A stretch of DNA of 64,000 nucleotides from Phycisphaeraceae bacterium D3-23 (GCA_039555135.1 CP114179.1:4216001-4280000); one strand, 5' to 3'. Numbered from the stretch's first letter, positions 1-9,179 are shown. The notes: generated from the sequence alone by a model not told the origin. Numbers and translations: made by a program.

Positions 1-1050
1 GACGCGTTTGACCGCTACTGGCGCTTCTACGAATCCCCCGAGGGCGACGGTGAAGCGCTGCTCCGGCTGGGCATCCTGCTGTCGCGCCACCGCAACGGGG
101 CGCGGCTGTCGGGCGCTGCGTTCGACGAGGCGCTGCAAGCCGACGCGTCGCTGGCGGAACAGATTGAGCAGGCCCGCCGGGGCGAAGCGCCGGGCGAGGG
201 GCCGCGTTTCGTCGGCATCGCCGACCCGACGATGTGGGGCGAACTCGACGACGAGCTCATGGGCCAGAGCGTCGAGCAACTCCGCGCGTTCTGTAGCCGG
301 ACACAGGAGCAGCTGGAGCTCGACTTGAGTTTGTACGAATCACCGCGCTTCATGATCTGCACCGACCTCGATGCCGAGCAGGTCGAGCGGTGGGGCGAGA
401 AACTCAGCGAGACCTACCGCGCCTGCGCCGAGCTCTTGGGCGAAGACCCGGACGGCAACCTCTTCCGCGGCAGGTGTCTCATCATGGTGTTCGGAGAACG
501 CGCGGACTACCTGCGGTTTCAGCAGGTCATGCACGACACGGATGCCTTCCACGCCGGCGGGCTTTGCCACGGGTTCGGCAACGGCTTTGTGCATATCGCC
601 GTGACGCGTCGGCCCTCGCAGCGCGAGACGTCGCACGTCATCATGCACGAAGTCGTCCACGGCTTCCTGCACCGCTACCGCTCGCCGGTGCATATCCCGG
701 CCTGGGTCAACGAGGGGCTCGCCGAGTACATCGCGCATATGGTCGAGCCGCCGACGGGGGCCGGGCTTTACCGCCGGGCGCTACTGCGTCTGGAGGGCGA
801 GCAGGGGCTTGGCGACGACTTTTTCGAGGGCGAGGACTTGCAGGCGTGGCAGTACGACGTGGCCGGGGCGTTGACGCAGTACATGCTCGAACGCAGCGTC
901 GATCGGTACGCGGTCTTGATCGATGGGATCAAGGACGGCTCGCCCTGGGGCGAAGCGCTTGAGGAGGCCTACCGCATGGAGCACCGTCGGCTGGCGATGC
1001 GGTTCAAGCGTCGGCTTGACCAGGAACTCAACCGGCAGCTCGACCCGTAG
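1..1050 (+). CDS. Gluzincin-like metallopeptidase domain protein, 5' truncated
   Basis: The frame is open from the first base, so the N-terminus lies outside the window; about 349 residues are visible. The C-terminal half has a zinc-protease signature: HEVVH at nucleotides 646-660, followed about 20 residues later by WVNEGLAEY, whose Glu would be the third metal ligand. This spacing matches the gluzincin/peptidase-MA arrangement of planctomycete proteins of the DUF1570 type. No membrane segment is visible in the part present. The gene ends 18 bases before coaE, but coaE appears to have its own start signal, so cotranscription is uncertain. The substrate is unknown. An internal ATG at 232 is an unlikely start because coding character continues upstream of it. 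Confidence 0.75.
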   Translation, partial: DAFDRYWRFYESPEGDGEALLRLGILLSRHRNGARLSGAAFDEALQADASLAEQIEQARRGEAPGEGPRFVGIADPTMWGELDDELMGQSVEQLRAFCSRTQEQLELDLSLYESPRFMICTDLDAEQVERWGEKLSETYRACAELLGEDPDGNLFRGRCLIMVFGERADYLRFQQVMHDTDAFHAGGLCHGFGNGFVHIAVTRRPSQRETSHVIMHEVVHGFLHRYRSPVHIPAWVNEGLAEYIAHMVEPPTGAGLYRRALLRLEGEQGLGDDFFEGEDLQAWQYDVAGALTQYMLERSVDRYAVLIDGIKDGSPWGEALEEAYRMEHRRLAMRFKRRLDQELNRQLDP

Positions 1051-1056
1051 CCCGGC

Positions 1057-1062
1057 TATCAT
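1057..1062 (+). promoter_or_regulatory. -10-like hexamer TATCAT just before coaE
   Basis: TATCAT lies exactly 6 nt before the coaE ATG at 1069. A start site about 7 nt after the hexamer would fall on the ATG, giving a leaderless mRNA. No good -35 hexamer is visible. Confidence 0.4.
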
Positions 1063-1068
1063 GCGTTG

Positions 1069-1728
1069 ATGGCTCGGCGAGGTGGACAACCTGAAAAACG
1101 ACTCCCGGTGATCGGCCTGCTCGGCGCGCCGGGCTCGGGCAAGAGTACGGTCGCGCGGATGTTTGAGAGCGAACACTGCGAAGTGATTGATGCCGATCAG
1201 TTAGCGCGCGAGGCCTTGGATGACCATGAAATCCGAGACACATTGGTCGCGTGGTGGGGGAGTCGGGTCGCTTCGGGCGGGCAGATCGACCGGAAGGTCA
1301 TTGGGGAGATTGTCTTTGCCGATCCGAAGCAACGTCGTCGACTCGAAGGCCTGATCCATCCCTACGTGAATCGGCGGCGTGAAGAACTCCACGGTCAAAT
1401 TTTGAGTGATTGGCCCGAGCCGGTGTTTGCCATCGTCGAGGACTGCCCGCTGCTGCTCGAAGCCGGGCTTGATGGGGGCTGCGACTACCTGGTCTATATC
1501 GATTGTCCGCTGGAATTACGGCAGCAGCGGGTATTGGAGTCGCGGGGCTGGTCGGCCGATGTATTGGCGGCACGCGAGGCCGCGCAGTGGCCACTTGACA
1601 CCAAGCGGGCCCGGGCGGACTATACTGTTTCAAGCGTTGGCGACAGATTGGCGATCCAGGCCCAGGTCGACAGCGTACTCACCGATATCCGACAGTCTTT
1701 TGCCCGGGTGCGTGCGTCCGGGCGCTGA
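1069..1728 (+). CDS. coaE: Dephospho-CoA kinase
   Basis: Catalyses the last step of coenzyme A synthesis, ATP-dependent phosphorylation of the 3'-hydroxyl of dephospho-CoA, in the cytosol. The 219-residue protein has the P-loop GAPGSGKST near residue 20, a DADQLAREA segment and an HPYV motif, all typical of CoaE, and a normal length. I start at ATG 1069; an in-frame TTG at 1066 would add one residue. There is no Shine-Dalgarno sequence, but TATCAT sits 6 nt upstream, consistent with leaderless translation. The preceding enzyme of the pathway, CoaD, is encoded at the far end of the window (61715-62287), so the two are not an operon. Confidence 0.93.
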   Translation: MARRGGQPEKRLPVIGLLGAPGSGKSTVARMFESEHCEVIDADQLAREALDDHEIRDTLVAWWGSRVASGGQIDRKVIGEIVFADPKQRRRLEGLIHPYVNRRREELHGQILSDWPEPVFAIVEDCPLLLEAGLDGGCDYLVYIDCPLELRQQRVLESRGWSADVLAAREAAQWPLDTKRARADYTVSSVGDRLAIQAQVDSVLTDIRQSFARVRASGR

Positions 1729-1894
1729 GCGGTTCCGGTCATCCCTTTGGCTCGCAGGCCAACCCTTTTATTAGACCATCCGTTTCCTTTGACGCGCTTC
1801 TTGCGCACCCCCTCCACGTTTTCCCCCACCCCATCCTGCACGCGATCGGCCCCTCCGGCCCCCGCGCTGCACGGCCGATCCGGAGATTCACACC

Positions 1895-3319
1895 ATGGCT
1901 GCAAAGTCACCCCGTAAGAAAAAAACTACTAAGAAATCCACCAAGAAGACCGCCGACAGTACGGCCGTCGAAGAACAGGATGCGCCCCACGACCCGCAGA
2001 CCGATGCGGAGATGGACGCCGAGACCCAGGCCCGCTACGAGGACGCCAAGCACAGCGACCTCACGGTCCAGGACCTCCAGGCGATGGACATCGAAGAGCT
2101 CCACGAGGTCGCCAAGCTCGAAGAGATCGCGGACTATGCGAACCTCAGCAAGCAGGACCTGATCTTCAAGATCCTGCAGACCCACATCGCCGGCCAGGGC
2201 CTGATGTACGGCGAGGGCGTCCTCGAAGTCCTGCCCGACGGGTTCGGCTTCCTGCGCAGCCCCGAATTCTCCTACCTCGCCTGCCCGGACGATATCTACG
2301 TCAGCCCGTCGCAGATCCGCCGGTTCGGGCTCAAGGTCGGCCACGTCGTGCAGGGCACCATCCGCCCGCCCAAAGAGAGCGAACGCTACTTCGCGCTGCT
2401 CCGCGTCGACGCGATCAACGGCCAGTCACCCGACCAGGGCACCGACCTGTTGCCCTTCGAAGACCTGACGCCGCTGCACCCGACCGAGCGCTACATCATG
2501 GAGACGACCGAGGACAGCATCGAGATGCGGATCGTCGACCTTGTCACCCCGATCGGCCGGGGCCAACGCGCTCTTATCGTCGCGCCGCCGCGCACCGGCA
2601 AGACCGTTCTGCTCCAGAAGATGGCCAAGTCCATCATCACCAACTACCCCGAGTCCAAGGTCTTCGTCCTGCTGATCGACGAACGGCCCGAGGAAGTCAC
2701 CGACTTCAAAGCCAACGTCCCGTCCAAGGTCGAGGTCGTGGCGTCGACGTTTGACGAGAACACCTCGCGGCACGTCCAGGTCTGCGAGATGGTCATGGAA
2801 AAAGCCCGCCGCATGGTCGAGTACGGCGAGCATGTTGTCATCCTCATGGACTCCATCACCCGCATGGCCCGGGCGTACAACGCCGAGATGCCCCACAGCG
2901 GCAAGATCCTCACCGGCGGGCTCGACTCCAACGCGCTGCAACGCCCCAAGAAGTTCTTCGGCAGCGCCCGCGCGATCGAGGACGGCGGCTCGCTCACCAT
3001 CATCGGCACCGCACTGGTCGATACCGGCTCCAAGGCCGACGACATCATCTTTGAGGAATTCAAGGGCACGGGCAACGCCGAGCTGCACCTGGACCGCCGA
3101 CTTGTCGAGAAACGCATCTACCCCGCGATCGACATCTCCGCCTCGGGCACCCGCCGCGAGGAACTCTTGATGGACGAGCAGGAGCTCAAGCTCGTCTACC
3201 GCCTGCGCAAGGTGCTTGCGGACATGAACGTCGTCGAGGCGATGGAACTCCTGAAAGGCCGGCTGGGCAAGGCCCGCACCAACGCGGAGTTCCTGCTGAC
3301 GATGTCGATGGAGGGGTAG
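1895..3319 (+). CDS. rho: Transcription termination factor Rho
   Basis: Hexameric RNA-dependent ATPase that ends transcription at Rho-dependent sites. The 474-residue protein starts with a Lys-rich segment (residues 1-20) and an acidic stretch (about 24-55), an extension absent from E. coli Rho. The Rho N-terminal helical domain follows (about 55-100), then the cold-shock-like RNA-binding domain (about 103-175, with GFGFLRS). The ATPase core has Walker A APPRTGKT near residue 230 and Walker [11 protein letters not shown] near 258. The P-loop reads PPRTGKT where E. coli has PPKAGKT. The gene stands alone after a 166-nt gap and is followed by the lemA/M48 pair in the same direction. Confidence 0.96.
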   Translation: MAAKSPRKKKTTKKSTKKTADSTAVEEQDAPHDPQTDAEMDAETQARYEDAKHSDLTVQDLQAMDIEELHEVAKLEEIADYANLSKQDLIFKILQTHIAGQGLMYGEGVLEVLPDGFGFLRSPEFSYLACPDDIYVSPSQIRRFGLKVGHVVQGTIRPPKESERYFALLRVDAINGQSPDQGTDLLPFEDLTPLHPTERYIMETTEDSIEMRIVDLVTPIGRGQRALIVAPPRTGKTVLLQKMAKSIITNYPESKVFVLLIDERPEEVTDFKANVPSKVEVVASTFDENTSRHVQVCEMVMEKARRMVEYGEHVVILMDSITRMARAYNAEMPHSGKILTGGLDSNALQRPKKFFGSARAIEDGGSLTIIGTALVDTGSKADDIIFEEFKGTGNAELHLDRRLVEKRIYPAIDISASGTRREELLMDEQELKLVYRLRKVLADMNVVEAMELLKGRLGKARTNAEFLLTMSMEG

Positions 3320-3543
3320 CGCTCGCCCGCTCGTCGAACCCGCATCCATGTGCTTACGCCAAGGCCTGAGTCCGCGAAGGCCCGGATCGTGCCGCAATTC
3401 CGCGATCCCTTTTGCGGCTGTGCCCCACTTGTGCGACAGTACCTACTCAACATTCCCAGCGCTGCGACACGCGCATCGGGGATACTGTCTCCGCACCCGG
3501 GCACGAAGCCCGGCCCATCCGATCCATCCAAGAGGAACTCCCC

Positions 3544-4140
3544 ATGCCTTACCTGATCGCCGGAATCGTACTCGCCGTCGTCGTGGTGATACTCATCATC
3601 TGGGTCGTCAAGATCTACAACCGCCTTGTGCAGCTGCGTGAGCGATGCAAGAACTCGTTCTCCCAGATCGACGTCCAGCTCAAGCGACGCCACGACCTGA
3701 TCCCGAACCTCGTTGAGACGGCTAAGGGCTACATGGCCCATGAGAAGGACACCCTGGAGGCCGTGCTCCAGGCCCGCGCCAGCGCGACGCAGGCGCAGAT
3801 CAACGTCAACGGCGACCCGACCAACGCCAAAGAGATGGCCAAGCTCGCACAGGCCGAGGGCCAGCTCACCGGTGCGCTGGGCCGACTTATGGCCGTCGCC
3901 GAGGCCTACCCCGACCTCAAGGCCAACGAGAACATGATGCAGCTCAGCGAAGAGCTCACGACCACCGAGAACAAGGTCGCGTTCTCCCGACAGGCCTACA
4001 ACGACGGCGTCCTCACCTACAACGAATACAAGAAGACCTTCCCGCCCGTCATCTTCGCCAACATGTTCGGCTTCGACGATGCGGAATACTTCGAGATCGA
4101 AGAGCCCGCGCAGCGCGAAGCACCGAAGGTGTCGTTCTAA
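3544..4140 (+). CDS. lemA: LemA family membrane protein
   Basis: A 198-residue protein of the LemA family: one N-terminal membrane helix (about residues 3-25) followed by a helical domain with the conserved segment RRHDLIPNLVETAKGY. The family role is not firmly known; the protein is often encoded beside an M48/HtpX-type peptidase, as here. I start at ATG 3544, preceded by AAGAGGAA about 8 nt upstream. The longer open frame from 3412 would add residues that do not look like LemA. A nested palindromic repeat (4168-4268) separates it from the peptidase gene downstream. Membrane envelope quality control is an inference from context. Confidence 0.92.
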   Translation: MPYLIAGIVLAVVVVILIIWVVKIYNRLVQLRERCKNSFSQIDVQLKRRHDLIPNLVETAKGYMAHEKDTLEAVLQARASATQAQINVNGDPTNAKEMAKLAQAEGQLTGALGRLMAVAEAYPDLKANENMMQLSEELTTTENKVAFSRQAYNDGVLTYNEYKKTFPPVIFANMFGFDDAEYFEIEEPAQREAPKVSF

Positions 4141-4167
4141 GGGTTCATCCAAACGTGAGTTCGGCAG

Positions 4168-4268
4168 GTAGGGCAGGCATTCCTGCCTGTCACAGGCCGA
4201 AGGCCTGATCGATCACCGGGCACCGAATCTCGGCTGCGCCGAAAGACAGGCAGGAATGCCTGCCCTAC
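4168..4268. repeat. Nested palindromic repeat, family A copy 1
   Basis: Perfect 24-bp inverted repeat (4168-4191 and 4245-4268). Each arm contains its own hairpin (GGCAGG-CATT-CCTGCC). Two further hairpins lie between the arms: CAGGCC-GAA-GGCCTG (4193-4207) and CGGC-TGC-GCCG (4231-4241). Further copies lie at 13839-13935, 29913-30042 and 58892-59036, with single arms at 11300-11322 and 58125-58148. It occupies the lemA/M48 intergenic space. Confidence 0.85.
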
Positions 4269-4280
4269 GAACCGCTCCCC

Positions 4281-6356
4281 ATGGCCGCTGACTTTTTCGA
4301 ACAACAACACGTCGCCCGCAAGAAGACCGGCCGGCTGGTCATCCTCCTCATCCTCGCGATGGTCGGGATCGTAGTGGTGACCTACCCGATCATCGCCATC
4401 GCGCTGATGCTCCTCACCGGCGCGGGCAGCGACCCGCAGACCGCGCAGGGCCAGGCCCCACAGGGGCTCGGGTTCTGGAACCCCGAGGTGTTCGCGCTCG
4501 TTACGATCGGCACGCTCGCGGTCACGTCGCTCAGCTCGCTCTACAAGATCTCGGCGCTCAAGAGCGGCGGCGGCGGGATGGTCGCGTCCTCGCTGGGTGG
4601 AGTGCCGGTCGACCCGGACACGCGCGACCCCCAGGCCCGCAAGCTGCTCAACGTCGTCGAGGAGATGGCGATTGCGTCGGGTATCCCGGTCCCGCCGGTG
4701 TACCTGCTCGAACAGGAGCGCGGGATCAACGCGTTCGCGGCCGGGTACAAGCCCGACGATGCCGTGATCGGCGTGACGCGCGGCGCGGTCGAGCAGCTTA
4801 CGCGCGACGAGTTGCAGGGCGTCATCGCCCACGAGTTCAGTCACATCCTTAACGGCGATATGCGGCTGAATATCCGCCTCATGGGCATCATCTTCGGCAT
4901 CCTCGTGCTCGGCGTGCTCGGCCGGCTGGCGATGCGCGCCGCGTTCTATTCCAGCGTCGGGCGCAGCAAGAAGAACGGCCAGGCCACGATCGTCATCATC
5001 GTCGTCGGCATCCTGCTCATCATCATCGGCGCGATCGGCGTGTTCTTCGGCAAGCTGATCAAGGCAGCCGTCTCGCGCCAGCGCGAATTCCTCGCGGACG
5101 CCTCGGCGGTGCAGTTCACCCGTAACCCCGACGGCATCGGCAGCGCGCTCAAGACCCTGGCGGCCCACAGCTACGGCGCACACATCGAAAACCCTCACGC
5201 GGAAGAGTCGGCGCATATGTTCTTCGGCTCGGCCGTGAGCAGTTGGCTGGGCGGCGCGATGGCAACCCACCCGCCGCTGCCCGACCGGATCAAGCGCGTC
5301 GACCCGTCGTGGGACGGCACGCTGCCCGACCTCAGCAAGAAGCGCCTGCGCCAGCAGTCCAAGCAAGATAAACGCAAGGCGGGCCAGTCGGCCGACGGGA
5401 TCGACCTGATCCCCGGGACCGACGGCATCCCGGGGATGCCGGGCGGCATGCTGGGCACGGTGGTGACCGGGGCCGTCATCGCCGACGCCGCAGGCGCGTC
5501 AGGCCAGCGGCCGCCCAGCGCCGGCGCGCCAGCCGAGGGCGCCGCGCTCGACAGCGTCGGCCAGCTCGACGATGCGCACATCGCCTACGCACGCGAACTC
5601 ATCGCAAGCATCCCGGGCCCCCTGCGTGAGGCCGCGCGTCAGCCCTACGGCGCACGCGCCGTGGTGTTTGTCGTGCTGCTCGACGGCGAAGAGGCGGTCC
5701 GAAACAAGCAGTTTGCGCACCTCGAGCAGCACGCCGAGGGCACGATCGCCGATCTGACGCGCAGCTTGTCGGCCGCGGCGCAGCAGCTCCCGCGCGAGGC
5801 GCGCCTGTCGCTGGTCGATCTGTGCGTGCCTGCCCTGCAGCAGATGTCGCCCAAGCAGTACGAGGTGTTCAAGCGGAACCTCGACGCGATGATCGAGGCG
5901 GACGAGCGCGTCGATCTGTTTGAGTGGACGCTGCGTCGTCTGCTGACGCGGCATCTTGAGGCGCACCTGTTTCGGCCCAGCGACCCGAAGGTCCACTACT
6001 ACGCGATCAAGCCCGTGGCCGAGCACTGCGCGGTGCTGCTCTCGACCCTCGCGCGGGTGGGGAGCAAGGACGAGGACGAGGTCTGTGAGGCCTACACCGC
6101 CGGGGCGGGTGTGCTCGGGCTGGAGGGGATCGACCTGATGCCCCGCGATTGTTGCCGGCTCAGCTCGGTGGCGAGTGGGTTCGATGAGCTTACGAAACTC
6201 AGTCCGCGCGAGAAGAAGAAGCTGCTGCGCAGCTGTGCGGTGGTCATCGCGGCGGACGGCAAAATCACCGTCTCCGAGGGGGAATTGATGCGGGCGGTGG
6301 CCGATTCGCTGGATTGCCCGATGCCGCCGCTGCTTCCGGGCCAGAAGCTGATTTAG
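4281..6356 (+). CDS. M48 (HtpX/Ste24-like) membrane metallopeptidase with C-terminal extension
   Basis: A 691-residue membrane protease. Two N-terminal membrane helices (about 19-45 and 70-87) precede the zinc site HEFSH at residues 184-188. Two more helices (about 197-218 and 233-256) follow, then the M48 segment with the third ligand (REFLADASAV). After about residue 340 there is a linker rich in Gly, Pro and Asp and a C-terminal domain of about 250 residues ending in a helical segment with DGKITVSEGE, resembling a TerB-like fold. That extension makes it much longer than HtpX (about 290). Pairing with lemA is common for this family. It probably cleaves membrane proteins; the substrate is unknown. 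Start ATG 4281, just after the repeat. Confidence 0.88.
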   Translation: MAADFFEQQHVARKKTGRLVILLILAMVGIVVVTYPIIAIALMLLTGAGSDPQTAQGQAPQGLGFWNPEVFALVTIGTLAVTSLSSLYKISALKSGGGGMVASSLGGVPVDPDTRDPQARKLLNVVEEMAIASGIPVPPVYLLEQERGINAFAAGYKPDDAVIGVTRGAVEQLTRDELQGVIAHEFSHILNGDMRLNIRLMGIIFGILVLGVLGRLAMRAAFYSSVGRSKKNGQATIVIIVVGILLIIIGAIGVFFGKLIKAAVSRQREFLADASAVQFTRNPDGIGSALKTLAAHSYGAHIENPHAEESAHMFFGSAVSSWLGGAMATHPPLPDRIKRVDPSWDGTLPDLSKKRLRQQSKQDKRKAGQSADGIDLIPGTDGIPGMPGGMLGTVVTGAVIADAAGASGQRPPSAGAPAEGAALDSVGQLDDAHIAYARELIASIPGPLREAARQPYGARAVVFVVLLDGEEAVRNKQFAHLEQHAEGTIADLTRSLSAAAQQLPREARLSLVDLCVPALQQMSPKQYEVFKRNLDAMIEADERVDLFEWTLRRLLTRHLEAHLFRPSDPKVHYYAIKPVAEHCAVLLSTLARVGSKDEDEVCEAYTAGAGVLGLEGIDLMPRDCCRLSSVASGFDELTKLSPREKKKLLRSCAVVIAADGKITVSEGELMRAVADSLDCPMPPLLPGQKLI

Positions 6357-6428
6357 TGCAAGATACTAATGTATAAGGTTTTACGACGCGTCTTGGTTGC
6401 GGTACCGATATTCGTGGAAAATTGTGAT

Positions 6429-6443
6429 AAGTTTTGACAACTT
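6429..6443. promoter_or_regulatory. Candidate operator of the microcompartment operon
   Basis: Palindrome AAGTT-TTGAC-AACTT overlapping the -35 hexamer of the promoter before pduL. TTGTGA also occurs as a direct repeat at 6423 and 6444, 21 nt apart, two helical turns. The DeoR-family regulator encoded at the end of the operon (13947-14756) is the obvious candidate to bind here; this is inferred from position only. Confidence 0.45.
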
Positions 6444-6462
6444 GTGAAATCAACGCTACTCT
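6434..6462 (+). promoter_or_regulatory. Promoter of the microcompartment operon
   Basis: A perfect -35 hexamer TTGACA (6434-6439), a 17-nt spacer and a weak -10 TACTCT (6457-6462). It lies in an AT-rich patch between the M48 peptidase and pduL, 36 nt before the pduL start. A weak -10 under a consensus -35 that overlaps a palindrome suits a regulated promoter. Confidence 0.55.
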
Positions 6463-6497
6463 TCTCCCGATAGAAGTGCCACGCACGTTGAGTCACC

Positions 6498-7190
6498 ATG
6501 CCGCCCAGCACCATCCAGCGCGACCACATCGAGCAGCTCGTCCGCGAGGCCCTGCGCAGCCGGCTTGGCGCGGGCGATGCGGGTGCGTCGCAGCAGGCAC
6601 CCGCTTCCGGCGGCGGGCCTAACCCGCTGGTTGTGAATGTCTCGGCCCGGCATGTCCACGTCACGCAAGCCGACCTCGAAGCGCTCTTCGGCCCCGGCGC
6701 GCAGCTCACCAAACTCAAAGACCTCTACCAAGATGGCGAGTTCGCAAGCGAACAGCAAGTCAACCTCATCGGCCCGCGTAACCGGATGATCCCCGGCATC
6801 CGGATCCTCGGCCCGACCCGCAACTACACGCAGGTCGAGCTCTCCTACACCGACGGCATCTACATGGGCATCGACCTCCCGCTCCGCATCAGCGGCAACC
6901 ACGAAGGTACGCCCGGCGGTGTCCTCGTCGGGCCGCACGGCTCGGTCACGCTACGCCAGGGCGTCATCCGCGCCGAGCGTCATGTCCACATGGGCCCGGC
7001 CGACCTCGCGCACTTCGGCGTGAAGGACGGCGACCAGATGAAGCTCAGAATCGAAGGGCCCTGCGGCGTGACGCTCGATAAGCTGCGCGTCCGCGAGCAC
7101 CCGAAGGTCAAACTCGAAATCCACATCGATACGGACGAAGGCAACGCGTGCCACCTGTCGTCGGCCACGCACATGGAACTGATTAAGTAA
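6498..7190 (+). CDS. pduL: Microcompartment phosphotransacylase (PduL type)
   Basis: Converts acyl-CoA and phosphate to acyl-phosphate and CoA, recycling CoA inside a bacterial microcompartment. The 230-residue protein has two PduL half-domains with the zinc motifs HVHV (residues 52-55) and HVHM (162-165), plus GPRNRMIPG and [11 protein letters not shown]. Residues 5-23 ([18 protein letters not shown]) form a predicted amphipathic helix, followed by a Gly/Ala/Pro linker to about residue 42; this is the arrangement of an encapsulation peptide that brings cargo to the shell. It is the first gene of the operon. It would act between the aldehyde dehydrogenase (9848-11293) and the kinase homologue (7952-9142). 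Confidence 0.95.
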   Translation: MPPSTIQRDHIEQLVREALRSRLGAGDAGASQQAPASGGGPNPLVVNVSARHVHVTQADLEALFGPGAQLTKLKDLYQDGEFASEQQVNLIGPRNRMIPGIRILGPTRNYTQVELSYTDGIYMGIDLPLRISGNHEGTPGGVLVGPHGSVTLRQGVIRAERHVHMGPADLAHFGVKDGDQMKLRIEGPCGVTLDKLRVREHPKVKLEIHIDTDEGNACHLSSATHMELIK

Positions 7191-7223
7191 CCGCGACTCA
7201 ACACCGAAACCAAACCCCCGCTA

Positions 7224-7237
7224 AGCCGCAAGCGGCT
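7224..7237 (+). other. Small hairpin before the first shell gene
   Basis: AGCCGC-AA-GCGGCT, immediately upstream of the AAGGAG ribosome-binding site of the BMC-H gene at 7255. It may affect mRNA stability or ribosome access; no T-tract follows. Confidence 0.35.
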
Positions 7238-7254
7238 GCGCAAGGAGACCCACG

Positions 7255-7539
7255 ATGAAACAGGCACTCGGCATGATCGAAACCAAAGGCGTCGTCGCGA
7301 TGATCGAGGCGTGCGACGCGATGCTCAAGACCGCGAGCGTCGAGATGCTCGGCTGGGACAAGGCCGGCGCGGGGCTTGTCACCGCGTTCGTCGGCGGGGA
7401 TGTCGCGGCGGTCAAGGCCGCGATCGACGCCGGCGCGGACGCCGGTGGCCGCGTCGGCCAGGTCGTCAGCGTCCAGGTCATCCCGCGTCCCCACGAAGAC
7501 GTCGCCGGTATGTTGCCCAAGCCGAAAAAGACCGGCTGA
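7255..7539 (+). CDS. BMC-H hexameric shell protein 1
   Basis: A 94-residue single-BMC-domain protein (Pfam BMC, PduA/CcmK fold) that would form hexagonal tiles of the compartment shell. Typical features are the opening ALGMIETKG, the internal [13 protein letters not shown] and the end [13 protein letters not shown]. The pore-loop region reads WDKAGAG. A Pro/Lys-rich tail of about 10 residues sets it apart from the two other BMC-H proteins in the operon. AAGGAG stands 9 nt before the start. It is cotranscribed with pduL upstream and a second BMC-H 56 nt downstream. Confidence 0.95.
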   Translation: MKQALGMIETKGVVAMIEACDAMLKTASVEMLGWDKAGAGLVTAFVGGDVAAVKAAIDAGADAGGRVGQVVSVQVIPRPHEDVAGMLPKPKKTG

Positions 7540-7595
7540 TCCCTACCCATTGAAACACCCCACTTTGCCGTAGGAATCACGGCAGGAGCTTCCCC

Positions 7596-7859
7596 ATGAG
7601 CGCAATCGGAATGATCGAAACACGCGGGCACGTCGGCGTCGTCGAGGCGACCGACGCGATGCTCAAGGCCGCCAGCGTCGAGCTGGTCCGTACCATCCCC
7701 ATCGGCGGCGGACTGATCACCGTCGTCGTCAAGGGCGATGTCGGCAGCGTCAAGGCCGCGATCGATGCGGGCGCAGAAGCCGCGGGCCGCGTCGGCGAAC
7801 TCGTCGCCGCACACCTGATCCCCCGCCCCCACGAATCCCTCCTCGCCACCTTCAGCTAA
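7596..7859 (+). CDS. BMC-H hexameric shell protein 2
   Basis: An 87-residue BMC-domain shell protein, clearly a paralogue of the neighbour at 7255. It opens with [10 protein letters not shown] and has [19 protein letters not shown]. The pore-loop region differs (PIGGG instead of KAGAG), so the hexamer pore probably has different size or charge. GGCAGGAG about 8 nt before ATG 7596 is the ribosome-binding site. A perfect 10-bp hairpin (7895-7918) lies between this gene and the kinase homologue, so shell and enzyme genes may be expressed at different levels from one transcript. Confidence 0.95.
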   Translation: MSAIGMIETRGHVGVVEATDAMLKAASVELVRTIPIGGGLITVVVKGDVGSVKAAIDAGAEAAGRVGELVAAHLIPRPHESLLATFS

Positions 7860-7894
7860 CGCACAAGACCGCACCGTGTCCGCGCACCGGCGCG

Positions 7895-7918
7895 GCCTGG
7901 TTGCTTCAGCAACCAGGC
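7895..7918 (+). other. Intercistronic hairpin, TTCA loop
   Basis: Perfect 10-bp stem GCCTGGTTGC / GCAACCAGGC with loop TTCA between the second BMC-H gene and the acetate-kinase homologue. No T-tract follows, so it is probably an mRNA-stability or processing element rather than a terminator. A sister hairpin with the same loop lies at 9451-9472. Confidence 0.6.
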
Positions 7919-7951
7919 ATCCGCGTTTGTCCAAACCCACCCGCTCAAGCC

Positions 7952-9142
7952 ATGCTTATCTTCGTCGCCAACCTGGGCTCCACCAGCTTCAAGTACAAGC
8001 TCTACGACATGCCGTCGCAGCGCGTGCTGGCGAGTGGTGCGTCCGACCGCATCGGCGAAGCAAGCGGCGCGTGGTCGGTGTCGGGCCAGGGCGTTGACGA
8101 CAGCGGTGAAGCCGAGCAGCGCGACCACAAGGCGTCGATCGAGCTGCACCTGGCCAAGCTCGTCGGCCACGGCGTGATCGACGCGCCCGAGTCCATCGAC
8201 GCGATCGGGTTCAAGGCCGTGCACGGCGGCCCGATCAGCGGCGCGGTGCGCGTCAACGACACCGTGCTCGACACGATGCGATCGCTTTACCCGCTCGCCC
8301 CGGCGCACAACCCGCCGTACGTCGAGGCGATGCTGAGCTTCCGCGAAGCGCTCCCGGGGGCCGAGCAGGTTGCGGCGTTCGAGACCGGTTTCCACGCCGA
8401 CATCCCGCTCGCCCGGCAGGTCTACGGCGTGCCCTACGCCTGGTACAACAAACACGGCGTCCGCCGCTACGGCTTCCACGGCGCGAGCAACGCCTACGTC
8501 GCCGGGCGCGTGGCCGAGCTCGCGCCCGCCTGCAAGCGCATCATCAACCTCCACCTTGGCGGGTCGTGCAGTGTCTGCGCGATTCAAGACGGCAAGAGCG
8601 TCGCCCACTCGATGGGCGCGACCCCGCAGACCGGCGTGTTCCACGCGAACCGCGCCGGTGAGTTCGACCCCTTCGCCGTGCTCGCGCTGCGCGACGCGGG
8701 GCTCGATGACGACGCGATCTACAAGGGGCTGGGCAAGCAGGGCGGGCTCCTCGGCATCTCCGGCGTCGGGGCCGATCTCCGCGACATCCGCGCCGCGGCC
8801 GAGCAAGGCAGTACCCGCGCGCAGCTCGCGATCGATGCGTTTGTCGAAAGCTGCCGGCACTACTTGGGCGCATACCTCGCGGTGCTCGGCGGCGTCGATG
8901 CTGTCACCTTCACCGCCGGCATCGGGCAGTACGAACCCACGATACGCGCCGCGATCTGCGCCAACCTCGACTTCGCCGGCATCGCGCTCGACCCGCAACG
9001 CAACGCCGACGCCACCGGCAAAACCGATCAACGCCTCGACGACCCCGCCAGCGATGGCGCACAAGTCTGGGTCGTCCCCACCAACGAAGAACTCGTCGTC
9101 GCCCGCCAGACCGCGGACGTCCTGAACCAAGTCACCGTCTAG
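7952..9142 (+). CDS. ackA: Acetate/propionate kinase homologue of the microcompartment
   Basis: Expected to transfer the phosphate of acyl-phosphate to ADP, giving acid and ATP, the energy-yielding step after PduL. The 396-residue length fits the ASKHA acetate kinase family. Recognisable blocks are ANLGSTSFKYKL (1st phosphate motif), AVHGG (90-93), RRYGFHG (171-177), NLHLGG (199-204), FTAGIG and PTNEELVVAR near the end. Several usually strict positions differ. The Arg of HRVVHGG (Arg91 in Methanosarcina) is Lys88 in GFKAVHGG, the FHGTSH His is Asn180, and GIGEN is GIGQY. The His, Arg (in ANRAG) and Glu (TNEEL) catalytic positions remain. It may be a diverged, compartment-specific kinase. Start ATG 7952; no clear ribosome-binding site. 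Confidence 0.85.
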   Translation: MLIFVANLGSTSFKYKLYDMPSQRVLASGASDRIGEASGAWSVSGQGVDDSGEAEQRDHKASIELHLAKLVGHGVIDAPESIDAIGFKAVHGGPISGAVRVNDTVLDTMRSLYPLAPAHNPPYVEAMLSFREALPGAEQVAAFETGFHADIPLARQVYGVPYAWYNKHGVRRYGFHGASNAYVAGRVAELAPACKRIINLHLGGSCSVCAIQDGKSVAHSMGATPQTGVFHANRAGEFDPFAVLALRDAGLDDDAIYKGLGKQGGLLGISGVGADLRDIRAAAEQGSTRAQLAIDAFVESCRHYLGAYLAVLGGVDAVTFTAGIGQYEPTIRAAICANLDFAGIALDPQRNADATGKTDQRLDDPASDGAQVWVVPTNEELVVARQTADVLNQVTV

Positions 9143-9179
9143 CCCGGCGAATACCGCCGCGCACCCCTGGAGCAACACC

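Noticed and set aside
2426-3397. Long antisense open frame over rho (323 codons)
   Set aside because: A high-GC shadow of the conserved rho gene; its translation is low-complexity and Arg/Asp/His-rich with no family motif.
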